From the NCBI GenBank assembly GCA_937906975.1, contig CALCUN010000042.1, positions 1 to 14,599 of the forward strand: DNA of 14,599 nucleotides. Reading direction: 5' to 3'. The notes beneath the pieces were generated by a model, which saw nothing but the letters and a program-made list of their open reading frames with translations, made no database searches and was not told the origin of the DNA. The translations under genes were made by a program, and so were the position numbers. Source of the stretch: an uncultured Bacteroidales bacterium (GTDB taxonomy: Bacteria > Bacteroidota > Bacteroidia > Bacteroidales > P3). Positions 1-8,867 of this stretch are shown piece after piece (positions within the stretch are counted from its first letter, which is position 1; the number at the start of each line of letters is the position of its first letter).

Positions 1-758
1 ATATAAAGCCTAATACAACTTTATATTATCCTGTTTCTGGAGAGCAAAGCTATAATGATAAAGGATGGTTTGACTATTTCTCAAATCGTAAGGCATTCAA
101 CGGCAAATGCGGCGATAATCTCTACTGGTATGTTGACGGAAACAACACCCTCACCATATTCGGAACAGGAGCAATGTATGATTATGAATATTCTGGCGAT
201 AATATTTCTCCTTGGAAAAATTTAGGAACAGCACCGACATCATTAGTACTTGAAGAAGGTATCACACATATTGGAAATTCTGCTTTTGATGATTGTTCCG
301 GTTTCACTGGTTCTTTGACAATTCCTAACAGCGTCACGTCTATTGGAGAGAGTGCTTTTGCTAGTTGTCATTCATTAACGTCCATAAATATTCCAAACGG
401 TGTCACCTCGATTGCAAACGGTACTTTTAATTACTGCTATGTTTTGTCAAATGTAACTATACCTAATACTGTTACTAGCATTGGGCAACATGCTTTTTAT
501 GGATGTAAAATTCTGTCGGATATAACTATTCCAAGTAGTGTTACTAGTATTGATACTAAGGCTTTTGGTTTTCAACGTGATGGTGTATTCGTAAATCTTA
601 CAGTTTTAGCTTCGACTCCACCAAGCATATACGCTTCAGCAATTAGTGACTTAAACCCAAATTTTGCTGTTTATGTCCCAGCGGCATCGGTTGATACGTA
701 TAAAGCGGCAAATGGATGGTCGACATACGCAGACAAAATTCAGGCTATACCCACATAA
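1..758 (+). CDS. BspA-like leucine-rich-repeat (LRR_5) surface protein, C-terminal part (5' truncated)
   Basis: The frame is open from base 3 to the TAA at 756-758, so the 5' end lies outside the window. The first ATG in frame (174) is internal and should not be taken as the start. The first residues end one LRR block with a TTLYYPVSG segment, followed by CGDNLYWYVDG...LTIFGTGAMYDY, the usual opening of a BspA-type module. Four or five repeats of about 23 residues follow, with the pattern IPNSVTSIGxxAFxxCxxL. The block closes with FAVYVPAASVDTYKAANGW and a short tail ending IQAIPT. LRR_5 (Treponema pallidum-type LRR) proteins are typically exported and act in adhesion or binding. No T9SS C-terminal sorting domain follows the last repeat, and the export signal would be upstream, so the route to the surface is unknown. 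The family is clear; the ligand is not. Two terminators follow. Confidence 0.88.
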   Translation, partial: IKPNTTLYYPVSGEQSYNDKGWFDYFSNRKAFNGKCGDNLYWYVDGNNTLTIFGTGAMYDYEYSGDNISPWKNLGTAPTSLVLEEGITHIGNSAFDDCSGFTGSLTIPNSVTSIGESAFASCHSLTSINIPNGVTSIANGTFNYCYVLSNVTIPNTVTSIGQHAFYGCKILSDITIPSSVTSIDTKAFGFQRDGVFVNLTVLASTPPSIYASAISDLNPNFAVYVPAASVDTYKAANGWSTYADKIQAIPT

Positions 759-840
759 TGCTTTGTTGTTTTAAAATTATAAATCACTAAACTAAATTAT
801 AACGCTAAGCGAACAAAGATATGATATGATTGGATTAAAA

Positions 841-873
841 AAAGATGTTAAAATGTTGTTTTAGCATTTTTTT
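841..873 (+). terminator. Intrinsic terminator after the BspA-like gene
   Basis: ATGTTAAAA (845-853) pairs with TTTTAGCAT (859-867) across a 5-base loop, with one G-U wobble. The stem is flanked by an A-run and followed by T7 (867-873). It lies about 85 bases after the stop at 758. A/T-symmetric flanks mean it could also act weakly on the opposite strand. Confidence 0.6.
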
Positions 874-954
874 ATGTGGTTGCAATCAATCCAAATCTTT
901 CCACTTAGAGGTTGCAAAATTATAACTTTTATTTTAATTGACAATTTTTCTCTT

Positions 955-996
955 AAAAAAAGTCGCACTGCCTCTTTGAGACAATGCGACTTTTTT
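955..996 (-). terminator. Strong bidirectional terminator between convergent genes
   Basis: A perfect 12-base inverted repeat has arms AAAAAAGTCGCA (956-967) and TGCGACTTTTTT (985-996). A smaller CTC/GAG stem (972-974/978-980) sits inside the loop. A-run and T-run on opposite sides make it an intrinsic terminator in both directions. It lies 18 bases beyond the stop of the reverse-strand gene at 1015-3912, its primary client, and would back up the terminator at 841-873 for the forward gene. Confidence 0.85.
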
Positions 997-1014
997 GAAT
1001 TGGATATTATTATT

Positions 1015-3912
1015 TTATCTTAAGATTTCCACAGAGCCTTTAAATTCAACATCTCTTATCGGTCCTCGTCCTATGAATCTATAGAAGTAGGTTCCTGATG
1101 GTGTGTTTGTTGCTGCTGGATCCCAGAAATCACTTTCGTTTCTCATATTTTGTATGAAGAATATTCTCTTTCCGTAACGGTTGTAGATAGAAAGTTCATT
1201 GTCAGGGAAGGCTTGTCCATCTATTAAGTTGTGAATTTCAAATACGTCATTAACTCCGTCTCCGTTTGGTGTGATTACGTTAGGGAACATCAAGTTATCG
1301 TTAATGATTGTAATGATTCTCGATATTGTATCATGACATTCGTATATGTATCCACTAGGTGCTAAGTTCACACTGTAAGCATCTAATAATATTGTATAGT
1401 CTCCTGCTACTGTTTCACCAGATTGTGGTGTCCAAGTGTATGATGGATTTGCACCAAATATGTTTTCTATCGCACTTAAATCGTTTTTGTTTGTTTGAAT
1501 TGTCCAGTGATATTGATTTGTTGCGTCATTTGGTTCTGTAAGGTTTACAAGGTTTGCAGTAGGATTAGAAGCGTATGGGTTATTTGGCTCCCAACCAAAG
1601 TTTGCTGCAGGGTGACGATATACGTTTATGATGTCTTGGTATTCTATTGAGTCTTTACAACCGTGTTCTGAAGTTACCTTTAATTTAATATCGTATGTAC
1701 CGTATGGGAATGTGAATGATGGATTAGGATCTGTTGTAGTTTCTTCTCCTACTCGCCATTCAAATGTTTGAGCATTTGTTGCTGTGTTTTGTAATTGGAA
1801 ACTATAAGGTTCACATCCTTCTAATGGGAATTTATCTGAAGTAAAGGCTGCAATCGCTGCAGGGTGTACTATTAGGTTTACAGAGTCTCTTCCGTAGCAA
1901 TAGATTGAACCGTTGTATTCTGTTACTAACACTTCATATTTTACTATTGAGTTAGAGTTTGCTTCTGTTTGAGCTGTGATTACTCTTGTTGTATCTCCTG
2001 TAGGAGACCAAGCGTAAGAAGCTGTTGGTGATTCGTTACCAGCATCTAATTCTACGCTGTACATTTCACAAAGTGCAACGTCTGGTCCTAAATCAACAAC
2101 TGGTGTTTGTACTACTGTAAGAGGTGATATTGTATCCCATTGACATCCGAAATCGTCTATAACTGTAATATCAAAGACAAATGTACCAGCACTATCGATT
2201 GGAGGGGCAATTGTTGCAGATGTTGCAGTTGTAGGTGTATAGAATGAAACTCCACTCCATATTACTGTATCCAATGGTACTTGATAATCCCATGTAGCTC
2301 CACTGTTTTGTCCAAGTTCTATGTCCCACCAATAGATGAAACCGTTGTCTATACTTAGGTTATCGCATATTCTAAATATCCATTCTCCATTTAAAGGACA
2401 GCCGATAAAGCCATCAAATCCTGTAAGGTCAACATTTGTTCCTCCTCCTGCTTGTGGAGTTTGGAAATAGCCTGTTGTATCAGTTGTATTTGTTGAGTCA
2501 AGAGGTTGTCCTCCTTGTCCAGTAGCACCAATTACGCCTCTTGCTCCGTCTAAGTATTGATTAGAGAAACAATATGTCCAACCTGTTCCTTGTGGTGCGC
2601 AAGTACTATCGCAACATCCAGTACCAGAGTCGTCAACTGTTTGTCCAAGCCAAATACTTCCACCACCACTTTGGTTTTTCACAACAACAGTCTGTCCGTT
2701 TGGGCATATAACGCTCATACCTATGTCCCCAAGATAAGAGTGTTCAGCATTCAGACATATTGACATGATATCATCTCCACTACCTACGACTGCGCCTGGT
2801 GTGAAATCATCAAACATAACGGGAGCATCGAAACACACTGTTCCATTTATATAAGTACAGTTTGGTCCGTCTGGAATAAACACTGTGTTTTCGTATCTTT
2901 CTTTTGCACTTCTATCAAAATTCAACGAATCGACAATGATTGCTGAGTTTGCTCCGTAACCTACTGTTAATCCTAATTCTGTTCCTGAACAAATATCAGG
3001 TAATGGAGCAACTGTTTTAATAGGGTTTGTTGCTATTCTTAAACGTGTGTCTATTGTATTTCTACTCTTACAACCACCGTTGTTAGTATCTTCTACTGTA
3101 AGCATTATATCGTATCCATTTAATTCAGGATAGCCATGACCAATTGTGTTATCAAAATTTACTGTATCGCCTGTACCATCTCCAAAGCTCCAATAGTAAA
3201 TACAATTCTCAGGTCCTTGATAGTATGATGTGATTTCACCAGGAATATACTCAGGGAATTTTGGTTTTGCAACTAAAATTACAGAATCGCCTAAACAAAT
3301 ATCTACTGATTTGTAAGGAACATAAGATATAGTTCCGTCTTCGTTCACAACTGTATCCACACCTTCATTCACAGGCCTTGTAGTCATATTTCCTTCTGAA
3401 TCTATTTTGTAGAAGAATGTGTCTAACGATGCTTCAGGGAATTGACAATTTTGAACACACTCCATAACTGCTTTCCAACCTGAGGCTGTTCCTGCACCGT
3501 CTGATACTAATCTAATTGTCAAACATTGAGAGCCTAATGCTAATGAAGGCATAATTGTTGCACCTTGCAAATCGTTTCCAGAAAATGTTGTACTTTGTTC
3601 TACGTGTTGGTATTCTGGATCGTTGATTGAGGTACCTTCATATATTTTCACATAGTCGCTCGGATCAATATCAAATTCCTCAAAAGTAAGCGCTATTCTG
3701 GTATTTGGGTTTCCCGATGTAGGACAAATCGTAACCCATCTATCAACATCTGTAGCATAATTTGCTGACGAAGAGTTGTCATAAAAATATCCAGTACAAC
3801 GATTTGCTGTTGTTTCATGTGTATTCGCATTTAACATTAGATTTTGCGAAATACCCTCTCTTGAAAATAAGGTCATGAATGCTATGACCAAAATTAATAA
3901 TACCCTTTTCAT
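1015..3912 (-). CDS. T9SS type B (gliding-motility-associated C-terminal domain) multidomain surface protein with CUB-like, PKD and P domains
   Basis: 965 aa starting at ATG (complement of 3910-3912). A signal peptide covers about residues 1-22 ([20 protein letters not shown], cleavage near ISQ). A CUB-like domain (about 38-155) contains DYVKIYEG and a cysteine pair. A PKD-like domain (about 200-290) contains [11 protein letters not shown] proprotein-convertase P-domain (about 355-535) contains [26 protein letters not shown] and WWDIEL, interrupted by a Gly/Thr-rich loop. One or two PKD/Ig-like domains follow (about 690-870; [20 protein letters not shown]). The last 93 residues are a CHU_C-type T9SS type B sorting domain: [14 protein letters not shown], a calcium-loop-like motif, then [13 protein letters not shown] and GTYFYRF. 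Families with this tail are exported by T9SS and anchored or released at the surface; adhesive or scaffolding roles are usual. No catalytic domain is evident, so the P-domain appears without its usual protease. It has its own promoter and terminator and looks monocistronic. Confidence 0.9.
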   Translation of the reverse strand: MKRVLLILVIAFMTLFSREGISQNLMLNANTHETTANRCTGYFYDNSSSANYATDVDRWVTICPTSGNPNTRIALTFEEFDIDPSDYVKIYEGTSINDPEYQHVEQSTTFSGNDLQGATIMPSLALGSQCLTIRLVSDGAGTASGWKAVMECVQNCQFPEASLDTFFYKIDSEGNMTTRPVNEGVDTVVNEDGTISYVPYKSVDICLGDSVILVAKPKFPEYIPGEITSYYQGPENCIYYWSFGDGTGDTVNFDNTIGHGYPELNGYDIMLTVEDTNNGGCKSRNTIDTRLRIATNPIKTVAPLPDICSGTELGLTVGYGANSAIIVDSLNFDRSAKERYENTVFIPDGPNCTYINGTVCFDAPVMFDDFTPGAVVGSGDDIMSICLNAEHSYLGDIGMSVICPNGQTVVVKNQSGGGSIWLGQTVDDSGTGCCDSTCAPQGTGWTYCFSNQYLDGARGVIGATGQGGQPLDSTNTTDTTGYFQTPQAGGGTNVDLTGFDGFIGCPLNGEWIFRICDNLSIDNGFIYWWDIELGQNSGATWDYQVPLDTVIWSGVSFYTPTTATSATIAPPIDSAGTFVFDITVIDDFGCQWDTISPLTVVQTPVVDLGPDVALCEMYSVELDAGNESPTASYAWSPTGDTTRVITAQTEANSNSIVKYEVLVTEYNGSIYCYGRDSVNLIVHPAAIAAFTSDKFPLEGCEPYSFQLQNTATNAQTFEWRVGEETTTDPNPSFTFPYGTYDIKLKVTSEHGCKDSIEYQDIINVYRHPAANFGWEPNNPYASNPTANLVNLTEPNDATNQYHWTIQTNKNDLSAIENIFGANPSYTWTPQSGETVAGDYTILLDAYSVNLAPSGYIYECHDTISRIITIINDNLMFPNVITPNGDGVNDVFEIHNLIDGQAFPDNELSIYNRYGKRIFFIQNMRNESDFWDPAATNTPSGTYFYRFIGRGPIRDVEFKGSVEILR

Positions 3913-3932
3913 GTCAATTTATTTTTACGTTA

Positions 3933-3964
3933 CAAAAATATATATTTAATTTCATTTTACCAAA
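3933..3964 (-). promoter_or_regulatory. Bacteroidota-type promoter for the T9SS type B protein gene
   Basis: On the minus strand a -33 TTTG (complement of 3961-3964) is followed by a 20-base spacer and a -7 box TATTTTTG (complement of 3933-3940, TAnnTTTG). Initiation near 3929 would give a leader of about 17 bases before the ATG at 3912. This is the best match to the -33/-7 consensus in the window. Confidence 0.6.
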
Positions 3965-4027
3965 GCTTACGCTATTTTTTTTTGCTTTTTACTATATAGA
4001 CAAGAAAAAAAGCCATTTTGTTACAAG

Positions 4028-4110
4028 TCTAAGAAAAAAAATTTTTTTTCTTTGCTTTATTTTATTTTTTCAAAGAAATATTTTTCTAATCCTAAGAGAA
4101 AAAAAAAGCA
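4028..4110. repeat. CTAAGA-plus-A-tract motifs with A8T8 palindrome upstream of hisS
   Basis: Two related motifs occur here: GTCTAAGAAAAAAA (4027-4040) and CCTAAGAGAAAAA (4091 onward). The first runs into a perfect 22-base palindrome (4031-4052) with an A8T8 core. Near-identical motifs recur at 12772-12904. Such A/T tracts bend DNA and could form hairpins, but their role is not known from sequence. Confidence 0.5.
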
Positions 4111-4119
4111 TTTTTTTCA

Positions 4120-4127
4120 TATATTTG
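4120..4127 (+). promoter_or_regulatory. hisS promoter -7 box
   Basis: TATATTTG matches TAnnTTTG exactly. Initiation about 4-7 bases downstream leaves a short leader before the ATG at 4149. No TTTG is seen at the -33 position. The box overlaps a TTG codon at 4125 that is in frame with hisS, which argues against that codon as the start. Confidence 0.55.
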
Positions 4128-4148
4128 CAAAAATTAAATAAGCGAACT

Positions 4149-5492
4149 ATGAATTACAAAACTGTAAAAGGCACAAGGGATTTTTTGCCTTCTCAAATGA
4201 GGAAACGTAATTATATTTTTGATACTATAAAAGAGGTTTTTAACGCTCATGGTTTTCAAGCGATAGAAACTCCCGCTATGGAGGAGTTAAATACTCTTAT
4301 GGGTAAGTATGGAGATGAGGGTGATAAACTTTTGTTTAAGATTTTAAATTCTGGCGATTTTGTAACAGATAAATCTTTAAAGACTTCTGATTATAAAGCT
4401 CTTACAAAGCAGATTTGCGAAAAGGGATTAAGATATGACTTAACAGTTCCTTTTGCGAGATTTGTTGTAAATCACTTAAACGAAATAACATTTCCTTTCA
4501 AGCGTTATCAAATTCAACCTGTATGGCGTGCAGATCGTCCTCAAAAAGGAAGATATAGAGAGTTTTATCAATGTGATGCTGATATAATTGGTAGCGACAG
4601 CCTTTTGAATGAGGTAGATTTGATGTGTATGATAGAAGAAGTGTTTAAAAAATTCTCTCTTCGTACAAAAATCAAATTAAACAATAGAAAAATTCTTTTA
4701 GCCATTGCTCAACATATAGGAAAAGAAGAAAGCCTTATTGATATTACTGTTGCAATAGACAAATTGGATAAGATAGGGTACGAAAAGGTTTGCGATGAAC
4801 TACGAAGCAAGGGTTTTACAGAAGAGGACATTGAAAAATTAAATCCAATCTTTGCCTTGAATGGTGAGAACGAAAGCAAGATAGAAAATCTTAGACAAAT
4901 CCTAAATTCTGAGCAAGCTACAAAGGGCTTAGATGAGTTGGAATTTGTGTTAAACAAATGTAAAATTTTAGGAATTGAAAATATAGAGTTTGATATTACG
5001 CTTGCACGAGGATTAAACTACTACACGGGAGCGATTTTGGAAGTAAAATCATTAGATGTTGAGATAGGAAGTATTTGTGGTGGCGGAAGATATGACAATC
5101 TCACAGGCGTGTTTGGTCATCAAGGGCTTTCGGGCGTAGGATTCAGCTTTGGAGCAGACAGAATCTATGATTGTTTGGAACAACTTAGCCTTTTCCCTGA
5201 AAGTATTTGTGCATCAAGCGATATTTTGTTTACAAACTTTGGAGAAAACGAAGCTATGTTTGCTTTAAACATTGCTCGCTCTTTAAGAGAGAAAGGTATA
5301 AAAGCCGAGGTCTATCCCGACAATGCAAAATTGAAAAAACAAATGAATTATGCTAATGATAAGGCTATAAAATTTGTGGCATTGATTGGCGAAAACGAAA
5401 TAAAAGAAAACAAAGTTTCGCTAAAAAATATGGAAACAGGGGAACAAACTTCTGTTGAAATAGAAGAAATAGAAAATATTATAAGAAAATAG
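4149..5492 (+). CDS. hisS: Histidyl-tRNA synthetase
   Basis: 447 aa from ATG at 4149 to TAG at 5490-5492. It charges tRNA-His with histidine using ATP in the cytoplasm (class II aminoacyl-tRNA synthetase, normally a homodimer). The protein opens [14 protein letters not shown], a normal HisRS N-terminus. It carries [11 protein letters not shown] (about residue 96), the motif 2 loop [16 protein letters not shown] (about 132), the histidine-binding signature [26 protein letters not shown], and motif 3 with [11 protein letters not shown]. The C-terminal part is the anticodon-binding domain ([20 protein letters not shown] onward). An in-frame TTG at 4125 would add 8 residues but lies inside the promoter box, so ATG is preferred. 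The gene is monocistronic and ends 3 bases from the stop of the convergent ygiQ-like gene. Confidence 0.96.
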   Translation: MNYKTVKGTRDFLPSQMRKRNYIFDTIKEVFNAHGFQAIETPAMEELNTLMGKYGDEGDKLLFKILNSGDFVTDKSLKTSDYKALTKQICEKGLRYDLTVPFARFVVNHLNEITFPFKRYQIQPVWRADRPQKGRYREFYQCDADIIGSDSLLNEVDLMCMIEEVFKKFSLRTKIKLNNRKILLAIAQHIGKEESLIDITVAIDKLDKIGYEKVCDELRSKGFTEEDIEKLNPIFALNGENESKIENLRQILNSEQATKGLDELEFVLNKCKILGIENIEFDITLARGLNYYTGAILEVKSLDVEIGSICGGGRYDNLTGVFGHQGLSGVGFSFGADRIYDCLEQLSLFPESICASSDILFTNFGENEAMFALNIARSLREKGIKAEVYPDNAKLKKQMNYANDKAIKFVALIGENEIKENKVSLKNMETGEQTSVEIEEIENIIRK

Positions 5493-5495
5493 GAA

Positions 5496-7277
5496 TTAAC
5501 GTTTGAATTTATTCACGTTTGGTGTGGGCAAATTATATTTTTTAAAGATATTGTTTGCCCATATTTTATTTTCAGGTTTATACCAAAAGAAAACTCTATT
5601 TTGAATCTTCTTTGCTTCTGGGTTTCTTTCAACAAAGACTTTTTTTAAGGTGGTTGGCTCATAGCCTGTATAGTACATTTCTGTGGAAATGGTCATTGGC
5701 GTTGGTGTGAAGTCTTGTACTTGTTCTAACTTATAGCCTAATTGAGCTGTTTTTGAAGCTAAGATTGCCATATCCTTTAAGGTACAAACAGGGTGTGAAG
5801 AAATAAAATATGGAATTAGTTGTTGTTTTAATCCATATTTTGAATTTATGATTTCAAAACGCTTTTTTATATCAATAAATTGGTCAAAAGACATTTTTCT
5901 CATTGCTTTCAACACAGGTTCACTGCAGTGTTCTGGTGCAACTTTTAGTCTTCCTGAAACATGGTGAAGAACTAAGGTTTCAAAATATTCACTTCTATCA
6001 AATAAATCATATCTCACACCACTACCTATAAAGGCTTTTTTAATATATGGTAGTTCTCTTACTTTTTTATAAAGATTCAATAATGGGCGGTGGTCATTGT
6101 TCATATTTTTGCACAAGGTTGGATAAAGACATGAAGGCCTTGTACATTTTTTACAAAGATTTTCGTCTTTGCCTTTCATTAAATACATATTGGCAGAAGG
6201 TCCTCCTAAATCGGATAAGTAACCTTTGAAATCTTTGTCTTGAGATATTTGTTTTATTTCATTCATTATTGATTCTTCACTACGAGAGATAATGCGTTTT
6301 CCTTGATGTGCTGCAATGGTACAAAAGGCACAACCTCCAAAACAGCCTCTGTGAATATTGACTGAATATTTTATCATATCAAAAGCGGGGATTGCTCCTC
6401 GTTTTGCATATTTTGGGTGAGGTTTTCTCTCAAAAGGAAGTTTGTAAATGTTATCTAAATCTTGTGAAGAATAGGTTTGGTCAAAAGGATTAACAACTAC
6501 TTTTATATTTTCTTTTTCATAAGATTGTATTAACCTCTCTCCTTCGTATTTGTTGCTGTTTTTTTCAAATATTGCTATACTTTCTGCTTGTTTTCTTTTG
6601 TCTTTTAGACATTGTTCAAAGCTTGGCAGATAAAGGTCTTTGTATTGTTTAGTTGATTCTACTTCTCCTTTTTCTATATATGCAATTTGTGGAATTTGTT
6701 TTAATTCTTCTATGCTTTTTCCTTCAAATAATCCTCTGCATATTTGCTCGCAGATTTTTTCTCCCATGCCATAGATTAACAAATCTGCTTTTGAGTCTAA
6801 AAGAATGGAAGGAAAAAGTTTATCTTCCCAATAATCGTAGTGAGCAAGTCTTCGCATTGAAGCCTCAATTCCACCAATCAAAACAGGGACATCGGGATAT
6901 ATGGATTTTAATATTTGAGAATAAACTACCGTTGCTCTATCGGGACGAAAACCTGATTGACCTCCAGGAGTGTATGCGTCATCGGCTCTTTTGCGTTTTG
7001 CAGCCGTGTAATGATTTACCATAGAATCCATCGAGCCTGAGCTGACTGCGAAACAAATATTAGGCTTTCCTAATTTTTTAAAGTCTCTTAAATCATCTTT
7101 CCAATTAGGTTGTGCAAGGATTGCTACTTTAAATCCACACGCCTCTAAATGTCGCGAAATTACTGCCGCACCAAAAGAAGGGTGGTCAATGTAAGCATCG
7201 CCCGATACAAAGATTATATCGACACTATCCCAAGAAAGATTTTCTATTTCTTTTTTTGTTGTTGGTAAGAAAGCCAT
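5496..7277 (-). CDS. ygiQ: YgiQ-family radical SAM protein
   Basis: 593 aa from ATG (complement of 7275-7277); an in-frame TTG at 7301 would add 8 residues. The start MAFLPTTKKEIENLSWD matches the family's normal N-terminus (WLPTTKKE). Domains in order are: an N-terminal Radical_SAM_N region with FVSGDAYIDHPSFG and PVLIGGIEASMRRLAHYDYW; a radical SAM core with the 4Fe-4S motif in HRGCFGGCAFCTIAAHQGK (C-x3-C-x2-C, about residue 309); a further cysteine group, CKKCTRPSCLYPTLC, possibly a second metal site; then PEHCSEPVLKAMRKM and a C-terminal family region with DFTPTPMTISTEMYYTGYEP. The family is widespread, but its substrate and reaction are not established to my knowledge. It is shorter than the E. 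coli member of about 740 aa, mainly at the C-terminus. A terminator lies directly upstream. Confidence 0.92.
   Translation of the reverse strand: MAFLPTTKKEIENLSWDSVDIIFVSGDAYIDHPSFGAAVISRHLEACGFKVAILAQPNWKDDLRDFKKLGKPNICFAVSSGSMDSMVNHYTAAKRKRADDAYTPGGQSGFRPDRATVVYSQILKSIYPDVPVLIGGIEASMRRLAHYDYWEDKLFPSILLDSKADLLIYGMGEKICEQICRGLFEGKSIEELKQIPQIAYIEKGEVESTKQYKDLYLPSFEQCLKDKRKQAESIAIFEKNSNKYEGERLIQSYEKENIKVVVNPFDQTYSSQDLDNIYKLPFERKPHPKYAKRGAIPAFDMIKYSVNIHRGCFGGCAFCTIAAHQGKRIISRSEESIMNEIKQISQDKDFKGYLSDLGGPSANMYLMKGKDENLCKKCTRPSCLYPTLCKNMNNDHRPLLNLYKKVRELPYIKKAFIGSGVRYDLFDRSEYFETLVLHHVSGRLKVAPEHCSEPVLKAMRKMSFDQFIDIKKRFEIINSKYGLKQQLIPYFISSHPVCTLKDMAILASKTAQLGYKLEQVQDFTPTPMTISTEMYYTGYEPTTLKKVFVERNPEAKKIQNRVFFWYKPENKIWANNIFKKYNLPTPNVNKFKR
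5523..5572 (+). terminator. Possible hisS terminator inside the 3' end of ygiQ
   Basis: TGGGCAAA (5525-5532) is perfectly complementary to TTTGCCCA (5554-5561), extendable outward by a G-U and a T-A pair. The 21-base loop is AT-rich. The downstream + strand side is TATTTTATTTT, so the structure faces hisS transcription. The intergenic gap is only 3 bases, so hisS transcripts must end within the opposing gene. The long loop and interrupted T-tract make this tentative. Confidence 0.4.
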
Positions 7278-7329
7278 AAAAAAAAGATTTTTGGCTTTCA
7301 AATCTTAGCAAATTCAAAAGCCAAAAATC
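7278..7329 (-). terminator. Intrinsic terminator of hutH abutting the ygiQ start codon
   Basis: A perfect 13-base inverted repeat on the minus strand has arms GATTTTTGGCTTT and AAAGCCAAAAATC (7317-7329 and 7286-7298) and an 18-base loop. It is followed immediately by eight T (complement of 7278-7285) and then by the ATG of the ygiQ-like gene (7277). It begins 12 bases beyond the hutH stop at 7342. The loop contains TGAATTTG, one base off TAnnTTTG, which might serve as the -7 box of ygiQ. Confidence 0.8.
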
Positions 7330-7341
7330 GATATTAAAGAA

Positions 7342-8835
7342 TTATTGTTGATCTCTTAAAAAATCTATACTCTTATGTATTAATTCGTACATTACAACAT
7401 CGTCTTGTACAAATGGTACTTTTTCTCTGTATGATTTAACAAAGTCTTCTATACATTTAGATGAAGAAAGACCTGTTTGTTGTTTACGGAAATCAAATGC
7501 TTGTGCTGCATTGAAAAGTTCTATTGCTAAAACTCTTTCTGTATTGTTTACAACGCGATATAATTTTGTTGCTGCATTTGAACCAAATGAAACATGGTCT
7601 TCTTGTCCTTGTGAAGAGTCGATTGTATCTACAGAAGCAGGTGTACAAAGTTGTTTAGATTGACTAACAACTGACGCTGCTGCATATTGAGGAATCATAA
7701 ATCCAGAATTTAATCCTGGTTTTGCAACAAGGAATGAAGGTAATTCTCTCTTAGCTCCTATTAATTGGTAAGTTCTTCTTTCAGATATTGAACCAAGTTC
7801 AGCAACTGCTATTGCTAAATAATCTAAATTAATTGCTAATGGTTGTCCGTGGAAATTACCTGCCGAAATTACCATATCCAAATCAGGGAATACTGTTGGA
7901 TTGTCTGTTGCAGAGTTGATTTCTGTTGTGATTACATTTGCAACGTGTGCAATTGCATCTTTACTTGCGCCATGTACTTGAGGAACACAACGGAATGAGT
8001 AAGGATCTTGTACATGTTTTTTAGGTTGTGCGATGATTTGACTTCCTTCTAACATTTCTCTTACTCTTCTTGCTGTTTCTATTTGTCCAGCGTGAGGTCT
8101 TACTTGATGAACTGGGTCAAAGAATGGTTCAATTCTGCCATCGAATCCTTCTAATGACACAACCATGATTTTATCTGCTAAATCTGAAAGTTTTTGAGCT
8201 TTGATTACACACCAAACTGCGAAAGAACTCATAAATTGAGTACCATTTAATAAAGCCAAACCTTCTTTTGATTGCAATTCTATTGGTTGCCAAGAAAATT
8301 CTTTATTTAATTCTTCTCCGCTAATACGTCTTCCTTTATAATCTACCTCACCTAATCCTAATAAAGGTAAGCACATGTGAGCCAAAGGAGCTAAATCTCC
8401 ACTTGCTCCTAAAGAACCTTGTTGGTAAACCACAGGAAGAATATCATTATTAAAGAACTCTATCAATCTTTCTACAGTTTGAAGTTGTACTCCTGAATTT
8501 CCATAAGATAAAGATTGGATTTTATTCAACAACATTATCTTAACAATTTCAGCAGGCACTTCTTCGCCAACACCGCAAGCGTGGCTCATTACAAGATTCT
8601 TTTGTAATTGAGACAACTCCTCCTTAGAAATAGAAATATTACACAAAGAACCAAATCCAGTTGTAACACCGTAAATAGGTTCTTTTTGAGTTTTCATCTT
8701 ATTATCAAGATATTCTCTACATTTTACGATTCTTTCTCTACTTTCTTGCGAAAGTTCCAATTTCATGCCCTCTTTCAATATTTTATCCACTTGACCAAGT
8801 GTCAATAATTCAGGGCTTATTTTATGTACTGCCAT
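7342..8835 (-). CDS. hutH: Histidine ammonia-lyase
   Basis: 497 aa, the normal family length of about 500, with ATG at the complement of 8833-8835. It deaminates L-histidine to urocanate and ammonia, the first step of histidine degradation, in the cytoplasm. The MIO cofactor forms from Ala144-Ser145-Gly146 in GSLGASGDLAPLAH. Other family motifs are YGVTTGFGSL (about residue 55), GNSGVQLQTVERL, TDNPTVF, GNFHGQPLA and SSQGQEDHVSFG. Specificity is supported by Ser84-His85 in LVMSHACG and by the Glu of QEDHVS. Both are typical of histidine enzymes; phenylalanine and tyrosine lyases usually have FL or HL/YH and a Gln at these positions. No hutU, hutI or formimidoyl-transfer gene is nearby, so the rest of the pathway must be elsewhere or missing. 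It has its own promoter just after ruvB and a strong terminator. Confidence 0.94.
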   Translation of the reverse strand: MAVHKISPELLTLGQVDKILKEGMKLELSQESRERIVKCREYLDNKMKTQKEPIYGVTTGFGSLCNISISKEELSQLQKNLVMSHACGVGEEVPAEIVKIMLLNKIQSLSYGNSGVQLQTVERLIEFFNNDILPVVYQQGSLGASGDLAPLAHMCLPLLGLGEVDYKGRRISGEELNKEFSWQPIELQSKEGLALLNGTQFMSSFAVWCVIKAQKLSDLADKIMVVSLEGFDGRIEPFFDPVHQVRPHAGQIETARRVREMLEGSQIIAQPKKHVQDPYSFRCVPQVHGASKDAIAHVANVITTEINSATDNPTVFPDLDMVISAGNFHGQPLAINLDYLAIAVAELGSISERRTYQLIGAKRELPSFLVAKPGLNSGFMIPQYAAASVVSQSKQLCTPASVDTIDSSQGQEDHVSFGSNAATKLYRVVNNTERVLAIELFNAAQAFDFRKQQTGLSSSKCIEDFVKSYREKVPFVQDDVVMYELIHKSIDFLRDQQ

Positions 8836-8867
8836 TACTATATTATTTTTTTATTAATTTCAAACTG

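Noticed and set aside
174..176. ATG at 174 as the start of the first gene
   Set aside because: The frame is open to the window edge, and the residues before it form a standard BspA-type module opening, so this Met is internal.
3913..4148. A small RNA or riboswitch upstream of hisS
   Set aside because: The region is mostly A and T tracts with two promoters and a very short predicted leader; no structured conserved element is visible.
6653..7024. A 123-codon + frame opposite ygiQ
   Set aside because: It is antisense to conserved radical SAM protein sequence and made of low-complexity Leu/Phe stretches with no domain.
7342..8835. Phenylalanine or tyrosine ammonia-lyase instead of hutH
   Set aside because: The Ser-His selectivity pair and the Glu in QEDHVS favour histidine; phenylalanine and tyrosine lyases normally differ at both places.
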